A stretch of DNA of 64,000 nucleotides. It comes from Balanoglossus misakiensis. Lineage: Eukaryota > Hemichordata. Under the pieces are notes generated by a model. It had not been told where the DNA came from, did no database searches, and was given only the letters and a program-made list of their open reading frames with translations. Positions 46,691 through 57,071 of this stretch are shown here, piece by piece (the first letter of the stretch is position 1; each line of letters opens with the position of its first letter). The translations under genes were made by a program, and so were the position numbers. The DNA lies in NCBI GenBank assembly GCA_040954595.2, contig CM082582.2, forward strand, positions 9,486,001-9,550,000, written 5' to 3'.

Positions 46691-47660
46691 AATGATTTGA
46701 TTAGGAAAAAGGTGCTGAAATTCGTGGCAGAGGCCATGTTCGTTCGACATCTCGGTGACTCCGCACACCTGCCTGACAACCGTTGCCAGGCAACCGACAG
46801 TTGGGCAAAACTCTCCTTAATTCGCCATTAGCGTTGGATCCATCAATCACACCAATACACAATCCAAATTATTTGATCTCTTACCAAGCAAACTGGCCTT
46901 CATGAACTCGAATATAGCAAAATGATCGGGCACTGACGGGCGTAGCGACTTTTCGTCTCCACTCCCGCCACCCCCTGGGGTTAGAGGCTCCTTAGAAGCT
47001 CAATGATGCTTAGTTGAAAACTGTGACAGCGGAGCGGCTCGCTCCCCGTTATTCTCTCTCATTAGGGTGTCTTATAAGATTTAAAACGCGTGCGTCTACA
47101 TCCCCCCAAAACGCACGGATGATTGGGCAACCAGTCGGTGCGGTGAGCCTCGCCTCGCGCCCCCTGATTGCTTCAGCTCCCGCTAAAACTTTTGACACCA
47201 GTGACACGGGAGTAACAAGTCTGTAATTGCTACATTTGTCGGCGCAAACACAGGGGTCATCGACCTTACATTGTTCAATTATTGGTTACACTACCGTTTT
47301 TTTTTCCAGTGGCGACGGCTGCCGAGCCCGGAGTTTATCCTTCCCTTGCCCGGGCGAATCACGGAGAAGTCACCCGGGCACCGATATCCATTTCACCGCC
47401 TTCCTCATATTTCTCATTGCAAAAGTCCAGAAAAAACACGGGAAAATTGTTTTATTGCAAATGAAGTAAGGGATATGCGGGGAGCGACACGCTCTGATCA
47501 AACAGGTACACCAGAGTACATTTGAACACGCTGCCAAAACAAACCCGGTGCATTTGCAGCTTGCAAACGAAATTCCTCTTTTTTTCATCGCTCGTGACAA
47601 CTCTAATCTTTAGAAATTTATGAACTTGAAACCAGGAGACTAACAGTGACATCTAACCCC
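46691..47660. other. Candidate regulatory block with an RFX-type palindrome
   Basis: Moderately GC-rich, complex DNA with a GTTGCCAGGCAAC word at 46782-46794. Several overlapping 60-90 codon open frames occur in 47,010-47,530 on both strands, but they share composition-driven content and have no domains. Likely non-coding. Confidence 0.35.
46782..46794. promoter_or_regulatory. RFX-type X-box palindrome
   Basis: GTTGCCAGGCAAC presents two inverted GTTGCC half sites separated by one base, a spacing that fits the relaxed X-box (RYYNYY, 1-3 bases, RRNRAC). No gene start is recognised nearby. Confidence 0.4.
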
Positions 47661-49200
47661 CAAAGTGACAAAACATAACTAGGAACGATGTCTTCCCAAA
47701 CACAATCAATCATGTCCTGAAACAGGTGCACCATTATCAATTTCCTTTTTTCACCTTTTTTATGACACCACCTTAATTTCTCTTTCTTTTACAAACCAAC
47801 ATTTCACTAGTTCATTCAGTACATGCTGATAGAGTTAGTGCAAAAGTAGTAGAATACATGGATTTCTATTTGATGATCAAGTTCATGGTCAAATTTATAC
47901 ACTAAAAGAATATTAAACACAGTATTAAAGGGACTCCATGGTAAATTTCAACTTCAAGAGTCAAAATTGAAGTTACAATTTTACACATTTAATATAACAT
48001 GCCACTCTGTTTCAAATTATAGTTATTTTTATGACATCAACTATGTATAGTTGTATTGTTTAACTATTATGGCATTATTCATAATTTTTTTCTTGTAGTT
48101 CATATGATTTTTGTATATGATTTTTTTATTAACTCATTTAATTACCTACTTACTTCTGCAATAAAAGAGAGCATTCTCCTAAAATGTTTGAACATCAGAG
48201 ACCTTTCAATTTTTAAACGGGGAGAGCTATTCATTCAAAGAACACTGACCCAAAAGGGACTCGGGTAAATACACACAGAGATCACTGATCACGGTTTATA
48301 TTTGTGAAAAGTGCAATTTTGAATAAACGATGCTGCGTGCTGCCATGAATGTTTAACAGCCCCCAAACGCCGCGTTTTGCAGGGATGATGGATAACACTC
48401 GAAATTGTGTACAGAATTTGATCAAAGTTTGTTTGTCCAAGTTTTTGATGAATCCTAATTTGTTTTTCCACTTCACGTCAAGTTTTTTATATTCTATCTT
48501 GATGATGTATATCCATCGCCATGGCGATTCCGCTCATCCAATCTGCCAGGGATTCAAACAGAGTCACCAGGGAAATGCTTGATTCCGTCTCTACACAAGG
48601 TACGCCAGCAATGTTTTATGGAAATGGCTTACGTCTTGAACTAGGTGGTTTAGGCAAGGTAAATGAAGCCAAATGCCAATTTTCTGAAAACTAAATTCAG
48701 ATGAAACTGCATGGTATTTTTAAAGACATAGAATTTCATATCAGCGTCACTCAAAGATTTTCTCCCAGAATTCCTTGTCCAACTCAGGCACACCCCCCCC
48801 TCTCTCTCTCTCTCACTCACTCACTCACTCGCTCATTCTAACTCACTCGCGGTTTCCAAACTTTCTTAAGTTTTTGTGGTTGTCAATATTTGAGGAAGTA
48901 CAAAATTCCCTTTAATACACAGATGGGACCTGCTTTTACCTACTCAGAGAGACTCCTCACATTCTGGACTGGAATTTCACCACCTTGTCGAAAACAGCCA
49001 AGAGATCCCAAGCAAAGACACAGCAAATCAAATCTCAGACATTTCAACAGAAAACAAAAAAAGGGCAATTTATGGCCACTTTGACGATCTCCTTGCCTTC
49101 TGATGTGACGTTGTATTTTTTTGTGTGTGTGCGTTAGAAATGTTGATTAAATTTCAGCTGCAGTAGCTTGTACGAGAGGTTTTTATTAAACCCCTTTTTC
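47661..49200. other. AT-rich gene-free spacer with small hairpin and palindrome
   Basis: An imperfect hairpin has arms at 47941-47957 and 47967-47984. A 14-bp perfect palindrome ATCGCCATGGCGAT lies at 48515-48528. A C8/(TC)n/(ACTC)n compound repeat lies at 48793-48831. No exon supported. Confidence 0.4.
48793..48831 (+). repeat. Compound C8-(TC)7-(ACTC)n microsatellite
   Basis: Eight C, then TC dinucleotides, then ACTC tetranucleotides in direct succession. Confidence 0.9.
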
Positions 49201-49536
49201 TGAGTTAATCTGTTTGAGTAGCAACAGAGCTGTTTATGAGTAATATTGTTCTGTATATTAGTAAGAAAATATCAGAGAGAGAGGGCTGTCATGCACCGGG
49301 CCATTACACACGACTTGATAAGCCCCATAAGAGGCAATAATGAGTGGCATGTTAAGTGGGTGGAAGGCACCGCTGCTTGCCTCAATAATTTAATAAAATG
49401 TGTGTATATATATGCATGTATATATATTTGCCGGTGAAATGTTGCAGATTTGAGCCAGGGAGCTCAGAGTGATGATGATCTTGTTGCACATAACCTGACA
49501 AAAGTGGTGACAGTTAACGTCTGGAATGGAGAAGTA

Positions 49537-49552
49537 CCCCCCCCCCCCCCCC
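49537..49552 (+). repeat. Homopolymer C16
   Basis: Sixteen consecutive C on the plus strand. Confidence 0.95.
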
Positions 49553-51377
49553 ACCCACCATGCACCACCACCACACCTCCTTAAATGCACAGAAGCTACG
49601 TGAACAGAACTCTTCCCCTTTTAACCTTATTGTGATTATTTCTCCTGGTGACACGACGCCTTGGGCTTTAACCCGCGATCACTCCCTGTTCATAAAGTGT
49701 ACTGCTTTCACCTCCCAGTCATCGCGTCTCTACAACCAGTCAACCCCAATCATTTTTCCTCCTATATTTATTTCATAATCGGCGCGAAGGTGCGTGAACC
49801 AGTCGCGCGTGCACCCAGGGAGCAAAAGTCCTCGCTTTAAAGGGCCACCTCGCGTATGTCTGCCGTCTGGCGAATTACTATCATCAGATTTACCGGCTTC
49901 TGTTTTATTTTTAAGTTGCTGCGGGGTGGGAAAAAAATATATGGACCTGTTGCTCTGTCATCACTTTTTTTGGACGGCTCGATTTTTCATTCCTGGCTGT
50001 CAGCTGCGATGGAAGTGCCTGATACCTGTTTGTGTATTCAGGATGGGTTTTCAGGGGACAGAGCATGAGGACAACTCTTTGTTTTTTCTCTCTCCCTCTC
50101 TCTCTTGACTGTAGTATTCATATCACACCGGCCACGGCGGTCATTATCAAGTTGAGCATTGATTTACGAGCGTCAGCCGCCAGCGACGCATGCACAAACT
50201 GCAAATTTATGGAGATGTCATTGTGTGTGTGCCGGATGGATGTGGTGTGGAAAGTGAACAAAATGTCTCGTACTTGAAGAAAGACAAAAAAATGATCACA
50301 AAATGCTTTGATATAGTTCATTTGTCTTTACATTTGTTGTCCCATTCCCACACATCCAAAACCGACGCACAAGGTACACACACGCACGCACTCTCGCGCA
50401 CGCGCACACACAAATAAGAACAAAATCCCACGAACACACCCCGGAATCGTGTTGGCCGTATTACGGTCCCAAGCGGCCGCAAATCTGACACAATACATCC
50501 CCAGTACAAATATCCATTTGAAAATAACATGGCCACATCCCCAATTATGAGCCACCCGGCAAACTGTACTCCATGTCCGTGCATATGCTATTACGTTTAT
50601 TCCCATCATTACGGCAGATATTAGCCCATTCCCCCCGACATAAAACTCTTAAGTTATGTATGTGCTCCCCCAGGAGCGGGCATTAAAGAAAAGAAAATCA
50701 CAGCCCCGGCCATCCTCTCCACGTTGATGTGCTCAGAATATAATATTCCCCTATTATGGATATTTATATAGCGAGATACTTGCCCAGCAGAGGGAAACCA
50801 CTTGAGGGGATATAGGCAGTCAATGCGTCGAGCTGTCAGAAGCCATGAAACTGTTTTCATATACATATATGGGATTAAATGCGGGGCTAAGTGGGTTGAC
50901 AGAAAGAGGAAGTCAGATAATAACATCACTGAAAACATATTTAATGTACACATGTCTATACCGGATGCTATTGCTATCCCCGGGAACAAAAAAACAACAA
51001 AAAAAATGCAATTACGGGTAAAGCGGAGTTCAAGAGGCCTGCCAAGGCTTAGGTTTCCAGCCTCTGGGAGAGGCAGAGTGAAAGTCTACATATAACTTGG
51101 TAATTTCATAACTCCTATCTCTGCCTGCGGTGCTACACGGAGACACACACACAGAGTTAACTCGTCGGGCCAGCCGCTGCGTCTAGCATTTTGATGCCCG
51201 CGCACCACCAGGGCAATTTAAGCTGCCAAAAGGTCAATTGTTAATTGTTGCCTGATGGTGGATTAATGGAACCATCCATACAATTCTTTCTACATCAGGG
51301 AGTTTAGACATTCAAGACCCCCAACCTGAATACAGAATTGTAACTGAGCTCATCACCGCTGTGCCATCACAGATACG

Positions 51378-51393
51378 AAAAAAAAAAAAAAAA
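51378..51393 (+). repeat. Homopolymer A16
   Basis: Sixteen consecutive A on the plus strand. Confidence 0.95.
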
Positions 51394-51434
51394 TCAGTCT
51401 CGGGACAAGACGGGAATCCTCGGCACATTGCAGA

Positions 51435-51452
51435 CAGCGCCCCCTGTAGTCA
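51435..51452 (-). promoter_or_regulatory. CTCF-like site, minus orientation
   Basis: Read on the minus strand the word is TGACTACAGGGGGCGCTG. Against the core CCASYAGRKGGCRS it matches 11 of 14 positions, including the AG, GGC and the second C that carry most of the information. It is the leftmost of four such words clustered around zfp64. Confidence 0.5.
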
Positions 51453-52111
51453 GATTTGCGAAAGCTAATTATAGAAACAATAAAAAGTGGATGAGTAATT
51501 CCCCATTAGCATCTGTCTATTTTAATTGGTCTATTAACATGATTTGATGGACGAGTGACAACAGATTCATTAAAGTGATCAATTTATGACTCGTAAAAAT
51601 CATAGGAATAATTATCCCAGTTTTTTTATTTTTACGGCCGGGGGTGATTATCGGAGGGGAACTGGCAAAACATCGCCCGAAGGCGTATTTATTAGAAGTC
51701 GGAAGTATATAAGCGAAATCAGAAAAGCATAAAACTTGGCCCCATCCAATAGTCAACTTGACCTTTGAGAAATTAAATTCACCCACGGTGGCTAGTGTTC
51801 ATGAAGACTAGATAAATGTATTATAATGTCAGTAATGAGCCAATACAGTCGCCATTAAAATATAACTATCATCGTGGAACGACGCACCCATCCAGAAAAC
51901 TAGACTGCGCTATCGCCGTCGATTTGGGACATGCAATTTTCCACTTTTCCCTCATACAAAATGCTTCAATATGCCGAACTCAGTGTAATATCATGGTTCG
52001 GGAATAGACCGTGTATCTGGGTGGGTCCCCGGGGACGGCGCAAATGTCATATATTAAACTCAATTTTCTACAGGCCCCATACTTTCTGATGGTATGTATT
52101 TTGCCGCTCCC

Positions 52112-52127
52112 CAGGGCATTGTGGGAA
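52112..52127 (-). promoter_or_regulatory. ZNF143-like site
   Basis: On the minus strand TTCCCACAATGCCCTG matches 15 of 16 positions of YWCCCAYAATGCAYYG. ZNF143 binds promoters and loop anchors, often near CTCF. CTCF-like words lie at 51.4 and 52.4 kb. Confidence 0.4.
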
Positions 52128-52399
52128 TTCATCGGCCTCTCTGCAATCATCTACACTACGGGTCAACTGTCTCAACTCCAAAATGTATTTTCATTATGTC
52201 ATCTCGGCCCGGCGTACGTTTCAATTGTCTACCTACAGATGTATCAATATTACATTGTTCTGACAAAAGCCTTTTTTGATTTATACGGCTGGGGAGTCAT
52301 TTACACCGCGCCGACACTTTGTTCTTTCTCTGTATTTTTCACTCGTTTCTCTGTTTATGTCTGAGGCCTCTGCACTTTTTTCCAAATCAGAGACTGCAA

Positions 52400-52414
52400 A
52401 GCGCCATCTATGGT
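52400..52414 (-). promoter_or_regulatory. CTCF-like site, minus orientation
   Basis: The minus strand reads ACCATAGATGGCGC, 11 of 14 core positions, with intact TAGATGGCGC. Same orientation as the site at 51.4 kb. Confidence 0.5.
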
Positions 52415-52440
52415 ACTTATAATTTTAAATTAAAATTAAT

Positions 52441-54017
52441 GAACTTTTTTTTAATAAATTCTTTTACAAGTTTCTTGATCTTTCACATTTAGCCATATGA
52501 AAACTAACTGGATTTGTTTTAATATTTCAAATTCTAATTTGTTAGAACATCTAAATCACTTCCACTTGTCAACTCACAAAAACTGTCAGACACAAAATTT
52601 CATTCCTAGTTTTGAATCTCTTTCAGTGCTTGTTAAATCAGCATCATTTTCTAGTTGAAGAGACTTTTTCTGGTGACATACTAGGGTTTTGCTTATTTGC
52701 AATTGAATGTTTATTTGCTTCCAACAGGTGGCCATAGTATATCTCAAAATGAACTAAACATTCACCCTCCCACGATGCAACCAAGTGATTGAATACTGCA
52801 GTACCCAGAGCAATGCATTGTGGGTGCCAACCACCACTGTGCATTCGGGTAACTGCACCATGGGTACCAATTACTCCATGGGGACGTACGACAACTTGTG
52901 ATCATAATTTAGTGACCAAAACTCCACTTTATCAACAAGATAACAAACCAGATTAAAAAGTAAAAGAACCTCATAATTATTAAAGGTTTGTCATCTACAT
53001 GTACCGTATATATTGCAGCAAATGAGAGATCTTAATTACCAAACAGACACAAACTGTACAACATCCATAAGATAAAAGTTGCTTTCTCTCTGAATTTTGA
53101 CAGAGTACATCAACACATAATGTTTCTCTCTATGTATTTTTACAAGGTACATCTGCCATCTTGTTGTGTGTACCTTCCCGATAGATAACATGTCAGGATA
53201 TTTGGAATATTTTTACTTATAGATCGAAAACTACAGGAAAAATGCATAATCTTCCTATTCTATCTTAGGTGATATCGGTCAGAGACAAAAAAAATCAGGC
53301 TTTTATGACATTGGCTGCTCGTGAGTACTGTCTCACCACACAACACTGTCTGCATATCAACACGCAACAGCAAAAAAAAAAAATGGGGCTGCAACATTTG
53401 ACTGGCAATTGGATATATCAAAATGACAATTTATCGGAACGACTCTCATGACAATACAAGCATGAGGAAAGACTACAACGCAGACTTTCCAAGGTTTTGA
53501 TAGACTACACGAATTTATAGGGAATCTCTCTGAAACCTGACTGGGTCAGTTTTAGGTCATCTAACATCTTTTTACAACAATTTGAAGATTTTTACACACA
53601 ATTTTTGTCATAGAAATGTCCCGAAAATTTTTGAAATAATTATATTTCATAATTTTTTTTTTAGGGGGGGGGGGGCAAGACATTCTCATTATTCAAGCAT
53701 CTCTGCATATAAAGAAACTACGTCAGATAAATGCTATCATTTCTTTCCAAGATGAAATTGTGCAAAAGGCAATCCTCGCTTCATGTCAGTTGACATGTTG
53801 ACTGGAAATCTATAGCTGTCAGATGCAGAGGTAGCAGATATCATACAGACTGTCACATTCAGTATTATCTTCCTTTGATAACCCCCAGTTACACGTCTAT
53901 GTGCAGTGACCGTACACAATCCTATGTTTAAAGGACATTGGCCGCAACTTTGGAGAATCCTTTGACATTTTTTTTAAACTTTGTATCAACTACACTATCT
54001 TGTTCTACTCTCTGAAG
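52441..54017. other. AT-rich sequence downstream of zfp64
   Basis: A/T-rich DNA that includes T10-A-G12 (53653-53675). No minus-strand AATAAA or ATTAAA appears between the zfp64 stop and 52,741. The nearest minus-strand AATAAA is at 52710-52715, so the polyadenylation site of zfp64 is not obvious and may lie in a further exon. No other gene seen. Confidence 0.4.
52811..52826 (-). promoter_or_regulatory. ZNF143 site, full consensus match
   Basis: The minus strand reads CACCCACAATGCATTG, which agrees with YWCCCAYAATGCAYYG at all 16 positions. It lies about 400 bases from the CTCF-like word at 52.4 kb. Confidence 0.5.
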
Positions 54018-54194
54018 CATGTTGAAATGTCCAGTGTTCTGCTTGTCAACATAACATGGTCTGAGAGTGCCACGGTGTAGCAGGCATTGTTTTGTTTTCC
54101 GTTAAAAGATGTTTTGTTGTCAAACAAAAACAACAATGCACGTTTCTCACATGTATTGTTAGTTGACAAGCCAAACAGTGAGCATTTCAACATG
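54018..54194. repeat. Inverted repeat, possible MITE
   Basis: Two 33-base arms (54018-54050 and 54162-54194) are reverse complements with five mismatches and no gap. Inside them a second inverted pair, GCATTGTT and AACAATGC, lies near 54,089 and 54,132. The whole can fold into a long hairpin. It ends three bases before the TTAA of the second MITE copy and lies downstream of the zfp64 stop, in the 3' untranslated region or a 3' intron. I found no second copy of it in the window, so mobility is only a guess. Confidence 0.6.
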
Positions 54195-54197
54195 TTT

Positions 54198-54293
54198 TTA
54201 ACCCTTTCACGCCCCCCACTTACCTCTGTACTGGTCCAACTTTACAGTAGAAAACTATGAATTTGGACCAAACTATTGTGGTGAAAGGGTTAA
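54198..54293. mobile_element. Small piggyBac-like MITE, copy 2
   Basis: An 88-bp element (54202-54289) between TTAA at 54198-54201 and 54290-54293, with termini CCCTTTCA and TGAAAGGG and the same internal words as copy 1 at 32.2 kb (CCTCTG, GGTCCAAC, GAAAAC, TTTGGACCAAAC). The divergence between the copies suggests they are not recent. It lies about 150 bases beyond the zfp64 stop codon, between the candidate splice donor at 54,441 and any further 3' exon. Confidence 0.75.
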
Positions 54294-54444
54294 AATACAA
54301 GGGAGAACAAGATGCTGTATTTGATAACAGAACAAATATGATTAGAGATATGTGTCTCTTCTCATAATAACACATATACACTTGGCTCACATTTGTTCCA
54401 GATATTAAATAGAAGAACATAAAAAAAGAAGATGTACTTACTTG

Positions 54445-57071
54445 CTACATGTAGCTGTATTGTGTTGTTGAGGCGGACGATGAAACTGGAGGTGGTGCCC
54501 TCACTGGTGTCGTTTGCGGCGTTGTCACCGCCACTTGTATGCGCGTGGGCACGGCGGTTGCTGGCCGAAGTGTCAGTCCCTGGGCCTGGGCTCTGTTCAA
54601 AACGGCCCACGTCGGGTTGGGCACGATCGCCTGCTGCGTGATCCCTCCTCCAGCGGGTGCCTGGCTGGCAACCAGGGTGAAATTCTGGGGAGTCCCCGCG
54701 CCGCCTTGGTCGGATCTCTGAGCGACGCCCGCTACGTTGATGTTCGGCCGGAGTTGGAACGTCTGCGGCGGCTGCTGCAGTCCCGCCTGCAGCTGGCCGA
54801 CGGGCGTGGCGTGCAGTCGGATGGGTATGGGCCCCTGCTGTTGGATGATCACCGGTTGGCCGTTGCTCAGCGTCGTCACTTGGATCTGGGTCGAGTTCTG
54901 GTCGACGATCATCGAGCTGGGGATGGTCAGGACTTGGGGCATTGTGGCTACCGACTGCTGGTCTGTGTTGTTATGCTGCTGCTGCGATGCAACAGTGGTG
55001 AAGACTCTGTGCAGATTCTGATCCGACTGCGCCATGATGATTCCGTTCTGGGCCTGGCCGACGTGGGAAATCTGCTGCTGTTGGGAGGCAGACAGACCTT
55101 CCAGTGGTGTTGTGTGCAGGAGCTGAGTGACCGGTCCGGATGCAACCGAGTACGTCAGCGGCTGTGGGAAGCTGGCGGACGTGTTGACGCTGGTGCCGAC
55201 GTTCGACTGCTGTATCAGACTGACAACGGCCTCCGACTGCTGCTGTTCCTGCTGTTGCTGGCTGTCGGTGTGCAGCACAATCGTGTCGGTCCTCTGCTCG
55301 TTCGACGCGGGGGTCTCCACGACGATGGTCACGGTGTCTTCCGATCCTTTGCCCTGCTCCGCTTGCTCCCCGCTCACCGCCTGCGCGATGGCCATTTCGA
55401 CGGCGCGCTCCACCGGTATGTTTGCACCGACAATGTTTCCGCCGGTGACAACTTCGCCCTGAGCGCTGCTCATCTCGGCGTTCTGCACGGGTTCTTGGAG
55501 CTGCAGCACGGCAAGCGCGGTGCTCTGCAGCGACTGCTCGATCTCCTCGTGCTGCCGCCTGTGACTGCGCAACGAGTCCATCCTCACGAACGACGCGTCG
55601 CACATGTTGCACTGCAGAGGCTTCTTCAGCATGCTCGGCAGCTTGATCAGATCCGACCGCTTGCCCTCCGCCTTCTTGCCCATCCGGGCCTCCCGCTCTT
55701 TCTCCGTCCGTCGGTTCCGTTTCACCTCCCTCTCCCGGACCTTGTCGCCGTGTCTCTTCTTCATGTGCGAGCGCACGTTCCCCGGCTGCTTCGAGTCGTA
55801 GTTGCAGTACGGGCAGCAGAAGGGCCGCTCGTCGCTGTGGATCCGCTCGTGGGCCTTCAGCGCCGCCTTGCTGGCGCACGAGTAGCTGCACTCCATGCAC
55901 TTGATGGACTTCTCCGGTTGATGCGTCTTGGCGTGCAGCTTCAGCTGCCGCTTGCTGTTGACGGCGAAGTCGCACTCCTCGCACTGGATCTTGTTCTGCG
56001 GGTTGTGGTTGATCCGCATGTGCGCCTTGAGGTTGCCCCGCATGGCGCAGCGGTAGTCGCACAGCTCGCAAAGGTAAGGCTTCTCCCCCGTGTGAATCCG
56101 CATGTGCCGCTTCAGGTCCGAGTTGATCTTGAACTTGGCGTCGCACTGCTGGCACTGGAAGGGGCAGTCGCCCGTGTGGGAGCGCAGGTGCACCACCAGC
56201 TGGCTGGAGTTGCGGCTGGCGTAGCTGCAGATCTGGCACTTGAAGGGGCGCTCGTCCGTGTGGATGCGGATGTGCTTCTTGAGGCTGCTGCCGTCCGCCG
56301 CGGCGTAGTTGCAGTAGTCGCACTTGTAGGGCTTGAGGCCGCTGTGCGAACGCTGGTGAACTTTCAGCTTGTCTCGCCGGTTGAACGCCTTGTTGCACAT
56401 CTCACACTTGAAAGGTTTCTCCCCGGTGTGCGTGCGATAGTGTCGCTCCAGGTCCTTGTTGTAGGCCGAGACGAAGTGGCAACCCGGCTGGTCGCATCGA
56501 AACCGCTTCTCGGGCGCGCTCTTCGTCTTCGGACTTTTGCCGCTTGACGTGGTCTTTGCGCTTGCAGAGACCGTCGTCGTTGCAGTGAGAGCTGTCGTCG
56601 CTGTGACTGATGCAGCGACTGCCGGTGTCTGCACTGTTGCAACTTGGACATTGGTGGGCGCTGTCTGCTCATTGAGGGCGTCCTGGGTCAGCGTCAAAAT
56701 GTGACGCACCACGTTATCGTGGTGCTGGAGCGGAGTTTCTCCCTGAATCTGCGGCTGCGGTTGCGCGAGCTGCTGTTGCGACTGCGACTGCGCTTGGTGA
56801 GTCGCGGGTGCTTGGACCTGGCCTTGCTGCAGCGGTGGCTGCTCCGCGGTGCTGGTGGGCGCGGCGTTCGCATACTGCGCTTCCGCGTTAGCTGGGGCGG
56901 TCGCGGGCGTTGCGACTGATGCGGTCACAGGGACAGGTCCAAGGGTGGCAGGTGGCTGTTGTGACGTGCTTGGGCATCCCAGCCGCTTGTGTGCCAGGAA
57001 TGTGTTGACGTTGGAAAACTGGAGTTTACAAGCTCCGCAGATGTGTATATCAGGAATAGGATCTGCTGGAT
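54445..57071 (-). CDS. zfp64: zfp64-type zinc-finger protein, main coding exon
   Basis: Encodes 874 full residues plus a split codon, ending in TAG at 54445-54447. The start is a splice acceptor: a pyrimidine-rich run ending TTTGCATCTAG lies just upstream, and the first complete codons read PADPIPDIHICGAC. The upstream in-frame methionine at 57,150 would translate intron. Domains in order: an atypical N-terminal C2HC-like finger (CGAC...H...C); a Q/T/A-rich linker; ten C2H2 fingers in 55549-56505 with TGEKPF, SGLKPY, TDERPF and TGDCPF type linkers; a basic spacer (KVREREVKRNRRTEKER) before the last finger; and a long Q/T/V-rich tail, probably a transactivation region. Finger order and signatures such as YAAADGSSLKKH, YASRNSSQL and DASFVRMDSLRSH match vertebrate ZFP64, a nuclear sequence-specific transcriptional regulator. 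It is longer than the roughly 680-residue human form, mainly in the tail. GC is far higher than in the flanks, which opens long shadow frames on the other strand. Confidence 0.93.

Larger units (their letters stand above)
49201..52440. other. Candidate regulatory block bordering zfp64
   Basis: Long complex stretch with a C16 run (49537-49552), an AC/GC-rich microsatellite near 50,370-50,412 and an A16 run (51378-51393). Segments 49,790-50,280, 50,430-51,320 and 51,600-52,380 look regulatory. Two CTCF-like words and one ZNF143-like word lie at its right end and are listed separately. No exon could be supported. Confidence 0.35.

Noticed and set aside
46968-46990. CTCF-like word CCCCAGGGGGTGGCGG on the minus strand
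   Set aside because: The spacing breaks the AGRKGGC core (GGGTGGC with no preceding AG in place), so it is much weaker than the four listed sites.
54971-56398. 475-codon minus-strand open frame overlapping zfp64 in another frame
   Set aside because: Frame-shifted shadow of the finger array. It is rich in R, Q, A and G without any domain.
54514-56547. 677-codon plus-strand open frame opposite zfp64
   Set aside because: It mirrors the GC-rich zinc-finger exon, has no domain, and is explained by codon bias of the real gene on the other strand.
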